Source: Leptospira sp. WS4.C2 (GTDB lineage: Bacteria > Spirochaetota > Leptospiria > Leptospirales > Leptospiraceae). From it: DNA of 64,000 nt. A model generated the notes under the pieces. That model ran no database searches. It was not told the origin of the DNA and saw only the letters and a program-made list of their open reading frames with translations. Location: assembly GCF_040833985.1 (NCBI RefSeq), contig NZ_CP162139.1, positions 1,112,501 to 1,176,500 on the forward strand, given 5' to 3'. Below are positions 59,696 through 64,000 of the stretch, in pieces (position 1 is the stretch's first letter; each line of letters starts with the position of its first letter). The translations under genes were made by a program, and so were the position numbers.

Positions 59696-61478
59696 AAGTT
59701 TCCTCAACGAGTATCATTTTCCAGGCAGTCGAAATCCCAAGTAGTTTTTGGTATTGGATCCATTCTTTCGCTTCCTTTTTTTTCCAAGGAGGGAAGTCCA
59801 AAAGAAGGATTCCCTTCCATTTGGGGTTGGTCCTGGATTTATCTGCCAGTTTTGTTTGTTTTAAAAACCGATCCACCACCTTTGGATTCCCATCGAACCG
59901 GATAATGGAAAATAATGGATTCATTTCCGCACCTAGGATCTCCGATTCCTTGGGTTTTATGGGAAGATTGAATTTCGAAATCCAATCTAAGGACTTTTTT
60001 GTTCCGTGCCAGTAAACATCTGTTATTTGATATTTTTTCATCGAGGAAAAAATCCCTCTAAGGCAAGATTCCGATTCAAAGGAAATTGATTTTGGCGGTG
60101 GATGGCCAGGAGTCGGCTCTGTGATTCCTTTAGAATAACAAGTTCCGAATAGATACAAATGGTCGCCGTGTCGAATCGATAGATTTCCTTTTCCGAATTT
60201 GGTTTGGAGTGTCGGGAGGTTTGTTATCGGAAGGAAATAGGAAACAATCAAAAACAAAGTCGGAAGAAGGTAGAAAGCCGTTTTCACTAAGGAATGTTTT
60301 AAGAAACGAAGTTTTGGATAAAATGTAAAAACAAAGGTAAGGAAGATTGAAATAAAAAATAGAGATTCGGGAGTCGTGGACCAAGTTTTATACCCTCTAC
60401 CCAGGTCGCACAAAACCTGGAAAATTTTTAAGAAAATTGATAACTCAAATGTTGCGGGAACCCAAATCCAAGGAGAGAGTATATCCACTAAAAATTCTGG
60501 GACGAGGGACTGGAGAAAAATACTCAAATAAAGTGTGGGAAGAAGGATTCCTGCCATAGGAACCAAAAGGAAATTGATCCAAATCCCTCCATAGGAAAAG
60601 GACCGAAAGTAATAAACTAAAACGGGAAAACTACAAATAGAACAAGCGAGTGTTAGATGAAGATTCTCTTTTAAAATAGATTTTGATTTGGGAAAAAGGA
60701 TATGATCAAAACTCGGTTTTAGGAAAAAAATTCCAAACACTGCTCCAAAGGATAATAAAAATCCAATGCTTAAAAAATCATAAAAGAGAAAAAAAGCAAT
60801 ACATCCCGAAGAGATCGTTAGTAAGTCTGATGGCCCAATTTTTCTATAAAATAGTGATGCTATGAGAGATAAAAATACAAAGAGATAAGCTCGTAAAAAA
60901 GATACAGGAAAGTCGAGAGCCGCCAAATAGAGAAAACCAACACCTAACGAAAGTATGAGTGAGATCCATTTTCTTTTTCGAAAACAAAGGTTTCCCAAAA
61001 ATTGTAAGGAACCAATAAAAATTCCCAAATGAAGACCGGAGGCCGCAAACAAATGAAGGATTCCTGATTCTTTTGCGATATCTTTGAAACTTCCAGGAAT
61101 TTCCTTTGTGGATCCTGTGACAAAACCCATAACAATTCTTGATTCAAACTTAGAGAGGGGAGATTTTTTTAATTGGGTTTCTAAGTAATAGCGAAAGAGG
61201 GGATGGATGGTTTTTACTCGAGGTCCTGAATGGATGTTGGCAAATAACAAAAATAGAATCGATGCCAATAGGGAAAGATAAACTCTCCTATCGATATTTC
61301 GTGGAAGGCGCTGCGGAAGGAAGGTATAAAGAACAATTAGCAGGAGAGAGATTAAAAGAAGGAGTGAATGAAAACCTGGAACGGTAAGTCCTAGTTTTAG
61401 AAGAAAGGCCGTCCCACAAATTCCCAAACAGAACCAACTGAAATCGGCCCTAGGAAGAAGATAGATCTCCTGTTTCAT
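59649..61478 (-). CDS. ComEC/Rec2-like membrane channel without recognisable metallo-beta-lactamase domain
   Basis: The 609-residue protein has about eleven membrane helices. The ComEC core is clear: SRIVMGFVTGSTKEIP near 112, ESGILHLFAASGLHLGIFIG near 138, FPVSFLRAYLFVF near 196 and FLLSFGAVFGIFFLKP near 252. ComEC carries single-stranded DNA across the inner membrane in natural transformation. The last 200 residues show no HxHxDH site as in the usual ComEC C-terminal nuclease-like domain; they have GNLSIRHGDHLYLFGT instead. Length fits a two-domain form with a degenerate or replaced tail. It is 42 bp downstream of trpS on the same strand and overlaps rsmA. Confidence 0.82.
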   Translation of the reverse strand: MKQEIYLLPRADFSWFCLGICGTAFLLKLGLTVPGFHSLLLLISLLLIVLYTFLPQRLPRNIDRRVYLSLLASILFLLFANIHSGPRVKTIHPLFRYYLETQLKKSPLSKFESRIVMGFVTGSTKEIPGSFKDIAKESGILHLFAASGLHLGIFIGSLQFLGNLCFRKRKWISLILSLGVGFLYLAALDFPVSFLRAYLFVFLSLIASLFYRKIGPSDLLTISSGCIAFFLFYDFLSIGFLLSFGAVFGIFFLKPSFDHILFPKSKSILKENLHLTLACSICSFPVLVYYFRSFSYGGIWINFLLVPMAGILLPTLYLSIFLQSLVPEFLVDILSPWIWVPATFELSIFLKIFQVLCDLGRGYKTWSTTPESLFFISIFLTFVFTFYPKLRFLKHSLVKTAFYLLPTLFLIVSYFLPITNLPTLQTKFGKGNLSIRHGDHLYLFGTCYSKGITEPTPGHPPPKSISFESESCLRGIFSSMKKYQITDVYWHGTKKSLDWISKFNLPIKPKESEILGAEMNPLFSIIRFDGNPKVVDRFLKQTKLADKSRTNPKWKGILLLDFPPWKKKEAKEWIQYQKLLGISTAWKMILVEETFEIPLRDHLQYTNLL

Positions 61479-61520
61479 ACAGGATTAGGTGAAAAATGGG
61501 GAACTTTGGTTCTTTAGAAA

Positions 61521-62489
61521 TTAAAAAGGATAAATGCCTAAGGTCTTTCTAACATCTTCCAATTTTTTTTCTGCCACCATTTTGGCTTTTTCTTTTCCTT
61601 CTTTTAGGACTTGGTGCACATAATCTAAGTTTTGTGTAAGTTCTTCTCTTTTGGCACGGTAGGGTGCAAAATGACCTAGAATGGAATCCAAAAGATCTTT
61701 TTTTAGATCTCCGTATCCAGACCCACCTCGTTTGTATTTTTCCATTTGTGCCGATTTTTCTGTGGATGTTAGGAAGAGTGAGTGGATTTGGAAGATAACA
61801 GATGTTTCTGGGTCTTTGGGTTCTTCTACAGCTTTCGAATCGCTCACAATGGACATCACTTTCTTTTTGATCTCTTTTTCAGTTCCAAAGAAGTCGATTG
61901 TGTTTTTGTAAGATTTGGACATCTTCGCACCATCCACACCAGGGACAGTGGCCGTATTTTCATCGATATCTGGTTCTGGAATGGTAAGCACGGGTCCAAA
62001 CTGTGCATTGAATCTTTCGGCAATGTCCCGAGAAAATTCTAAATGTTGTTTTTGGTCTTTTCCCACGGGGACTTTTTCTGCGGAAAAAAGTAAGATGTCA
62101 CTTGCCATAAGGATGGGATAGGTAAAAAGTCCTGCACCCGGAACAAAACCTTTCGCTACTTTGTCCTTAAAAGAATGAGCCAATTGTAATTGAGAAACAG
62201 TAATGGACTGTGATAAATACCAAGTAAGTTCTGTGACTTCGGGAACATCACTTTGGACCCAAAACACGGTTTTTTTTGGATCAACACCTAGTGCTAGTAA
62301 GTCGATCGCACACTCTAAAGTAAAACCCCTTAATTCTTCTTTGGATCGGAATGTTGTGAGTGCATGTAGGTTTGCTATAAAAAGAAATAAGTCTTCTGTA
62401 GATTGGTAGTCCAAGATTTTTTTGATCGCAGAAAAATAGTTACCTAAGTGAAGTTTTCCTGAAGGTTGAAGACCGGTAAGGACTCTCAT
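61521..62489 (-). CDS. trpS: Tryptophanyl-tRNA synthetase
   Basis: The 322-residue class I synthetase has [15 protein letters not shown] near residue 4 (HIGH-type), the [14 protein letters not shown] segment near 33, [19 protein letters not shown] near 145 and [14 protein letters not shown] near 192 (KMSKS). Length is typical. The start overlaps the stop of the upstream unknown gene by four bases (62486-62489), so the two are co-translated. No leader or T-box is seen because the gene is internal in an operon. Confidence 0.95.
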   Translation of the reverse strand: MRVLTGLQPSGKLHLGNYFSAIKKILDYQSTEDLFLFIANLHALTTFRSKEELRGFTLECAIDLLALGVDPKKTVFWVQSDVPEVTELTWYLSQSITVSQLQLAHSFKDKVAKGFVPGAGLFTYPILMASDILLFSAEKVPVGKDQKQHLEFSRDIAERFNAQFGPVLTIPEPDIDENTATVPGVDGAKMSKSYKNTIDFFGTEKEIKKKVMSIVSDSKAVEEPKDPETSVIFQIHSLFLTSTEKSAQMEKYKRGGSGYGDLKKDLLDSILGHFAPYRAKREELTQNLDYVHQVLKEGKEKAKMVAEKKLEDVRKTLGIYPF

Positions 62490-64000
62490 GACTCTCCATC
62501 CGCATCGGACAGATCCAACGGATCCGAGTTTTCTTTGTTTTCGGAAGATTCGGAATTTCCTTCTCCACTTCCTTCTTCTTTGTGAAAACTGGAGTAGGTG
62601 AGTCTTTCGTATTCTTTATTTAATTTGATCAGCTCTTGTTCAATTTTGCGATGTGCGGTGAGTTTGGATGTGGTTGCCGGATCTTTAAAGATCACTGCAT
62701 AATTGTATAAATACCTTGTAAATTGGATAAAAACATCTTCTACCTTCATTCCGTTGATTCTTTCTTTAGCAACTACATACTTATCAAAATGAGGAATGAA
62801 TCTTTGGGCGATTTTTACTTCTTCGATGACTTTATCTTTTGTGGATGCAATTTTATCATTTGTTTTGCCTTTGGATTCGGTGACTTTTGCCATCAAATGG
62901 TTTTCTACAATGATATTGAGTTTACCTGCAAAACTTCCAAAAAATTCGGAAGCCTCTTGTAATGCCTGAACTATGGTTCCGGCAATTTGGTCATTGGCCG
63001 CATTACCTGTGCTATAGTCCATTCCATACTGTTGGAAACTGTATTGGAAACTCGGGAATTTTTTATTAAAATTATCAATGGTCCGAACAAGGGAATTGAG
63101 TTGGTCAATTTCATTTCGAAAAAGTCCAGGTTGGATCAGAAGCAGTTCTTGGTTTTGATTTTTGTCACCAAGGCGCATATAACCTTCGATTAGGTTGATG
63201 TACACGTTTTGTAAATCACGAAGTAATAAATATACTAGTCTATGTGGTTGGGATTTGTAACTATTTTTGACAGTTTGGCTTTTTGCTGATTCTGGCATAT
63301 GATGAGCCATAAAGTCATCAACAACCACATTCAAAAAATCAAAACTGATCTTTCCTTTGTCATCAATCGAGAAATACCGAGATCTAAGATTTTGTAATTC
63401 TTCTTTTTTGAAGGATCTGGTGTTGATATCGTCGGAAAGTTTTGCAACAGTGATCTCTACTTCTTTTTGAATTTCTCGTGCTGCTTGGAATTTATGTTCT
63501 TGGATGGCAGGAACTCTTAAGTCCGCAACAATCTCTGGCCAAGTGAACATTTTTTTCTTTGCTACAATATAAAATGCAGTAATTGCTTCGGATAACTTGG
63601 GTTTTGTGTTCTCTAGGTTTAATGCGTAACCAACTCCTTCCATAATTTTGCTGAGTTTTGGAGTGAGTTTCTCATCCATTTTTACAATATCAGGAAGATT
63701 CGAAAGGATGATGTCACTGGCATCATTTCTTTGTAGAAAACGCACATAAAACATCTGCATTTTTAAGGAACGTTCCAAAAAGATATCTGCGGAAATTTTG
63801 TCCAAAATGAGTGCATCTAAAGAGGCGAACGCATTATAGAACTTATTAAAGTTATTGATGATATTGTAAACAAGGGGAGTCCAAATCCTCCAACCTTGTT
63901 GTTCGGATACACGAAGGGCTTGGATGGTCGGAATGAGAACATCCTCTTTCATTCCTCGGAAAAGTTTTTCCACATTATTGGAAATAGTAGGGTTACGACC
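62486..64000 (-). CDS. Conserved-looking cytosolic protein of unknown function, 5' partial
   Basis: A GTG at 63973 would give 495 residues, but the frame is open to the right edge and the residues there read on smoothly (RNPTISNN before VEKLF), so the true start is probably outside. The protein is mostly helical, with no signal peptide and no membrane helix. Features are [18 protein letters not shown] near residue 40, [19 protein letters not shown] near 73, [25 protein letters not shown] (in pieces) near 250 and a disordered Ser/Glu/Asp-rich end. I do not recognise a family. Coupling to trpS suggests steady expression. Confidence 0.6.
   Translation of the reverse strand, partial: GRNPTISNNVEKLFRGMKEDVLIPTIQALRVSEQQGWRIWTPLVYNIINNFNKFYNAFASLDALILDKISADIFLERSLKMQMFYVRFLQRNDASDIILSNLPDIVKMDEKLTPKLSKIMEGVGYALNLENTKPKLSEAITAFYIVAKKKMFTWPEIVADLRVPAIQEHKFQAAREIQKEVEITVAKLSDDINTRSFKKEELQNLRSRYFSIDDKGKISFDFLNVVVDDFMAHHMPESAKSQTVKNSYKSQPHRLVYLLLRDLQNVYINLIEGYMRLGDKNQNQELLLIQPGLFRNEIDQLNSLVRTIDNFNKKFPSFQYSFQQYGMDYSTGNAANDQIAGTIVQALQEASEFFGSFAGKLNIIVENHLMAKVTESKGKTNDKIASTKDKVIEEVKIAQRFIPHFDKYVVAKERINGMKVEDVFIQFTRYLYNYAVIFKDPATTSKLTAHRKIEQELIKLNKEYERLTYSSFHKEEGSGEGNSESSENKENSDPLDLSDADGES

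Noticed and set aside
1..64000. tRNA, rRNA, tmRNA, riboswitch or phage genes.
   Set aside because: I looked through all gaps of over 100 bases for conserved T-loop, rRNA and known riboswitch cores and saw none; a covariance-model scan would settle it.

Overview
The window looks like chromosome from a spirochaete of the genus Leptospira, more likely a saprophytic or intermediate species than a classical pathogen. This is inference from gene content and style. There are many short signal peptides with relaxed lipoboxes ending in Cys, Leptospira-type outer-membrane proteins with a small beta domain and coiled coil before a barrel, split proline dehydrogenase and P5C dehydrogenase genes, an AT-rich base composition, and frequent TTG and GTG starts. 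I see no rRNA, tRNA, CRISPR array, phage or transposase gene.

Layout. 1-4470: the end of a ferric-reductase-like flavocytochrome, a degenerate HD-GYP protein and an outer-membrane barrel protein. 4467-7488: a LysR regulator divergent from leuCD, with two palindromic LysR-type boxes between them. 7661-9142: a segment bounded by direct repeats that carries one membrane protein, followed by an interspersed repeat of about 165 bp. 9220-11830: a hydrolase, then a YCII/DGPF protein paired with an ECF42-type sigma factor. 12217-14391: a lipoprotein and an NHL-repeat surface protein. 14757-19460: a tightly overlapping three-gene unit whose largest protein fuses DUF805, an FAD oxidase and a methyltransferase; its function is unknown. 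19770-22718: a second copy of the 165-bp repeat, a TPR metalloprotease-like protein and an MBL lipoprotein. 22747-26936: proline and ornithine catabolism. 27008-34803: hydrolases and a run of lipoproteins, plus a 41-residue protein that is easy to miss. 34877-39175: PhoD-like phosphatase, TetR regulator, DUF4349 lipoprotein and D-aminoacylase-type amidohydrolase. 39282-40664: a 2-isopropylmalate synthase-like gene behind what reads as a complete leucine attenuator. 40661-47970: symporter, CBS protein and a fatty-acid oxidation operon that includes a sensor kinase. 47954-64000: mostly housekeeping genes (prmA, rsmI-like, M23 peptidase, sterol-desaturase family, rsmA, comEC-like, trpS) with regulators and an unknown gene running off the right edge.

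The strongest undescribed-looking signal is at 40511-40664. A promoter lies on the stop codon of the preceding gene, the transcript starts almost at the AUG of a 16-residue leader peptide with five consecutive Leu codons, and a terminator hairpin with a competing fold follows. The gene behind it is a short synthase that lacks the usual leucine feedback domain. With leuCD under a LysR regulator elsewhere in the window, leucine synthesis here seems to be controlled mainly at the RNA and DNA level. The second most interesting region is the 14757-19460 fusion operon.
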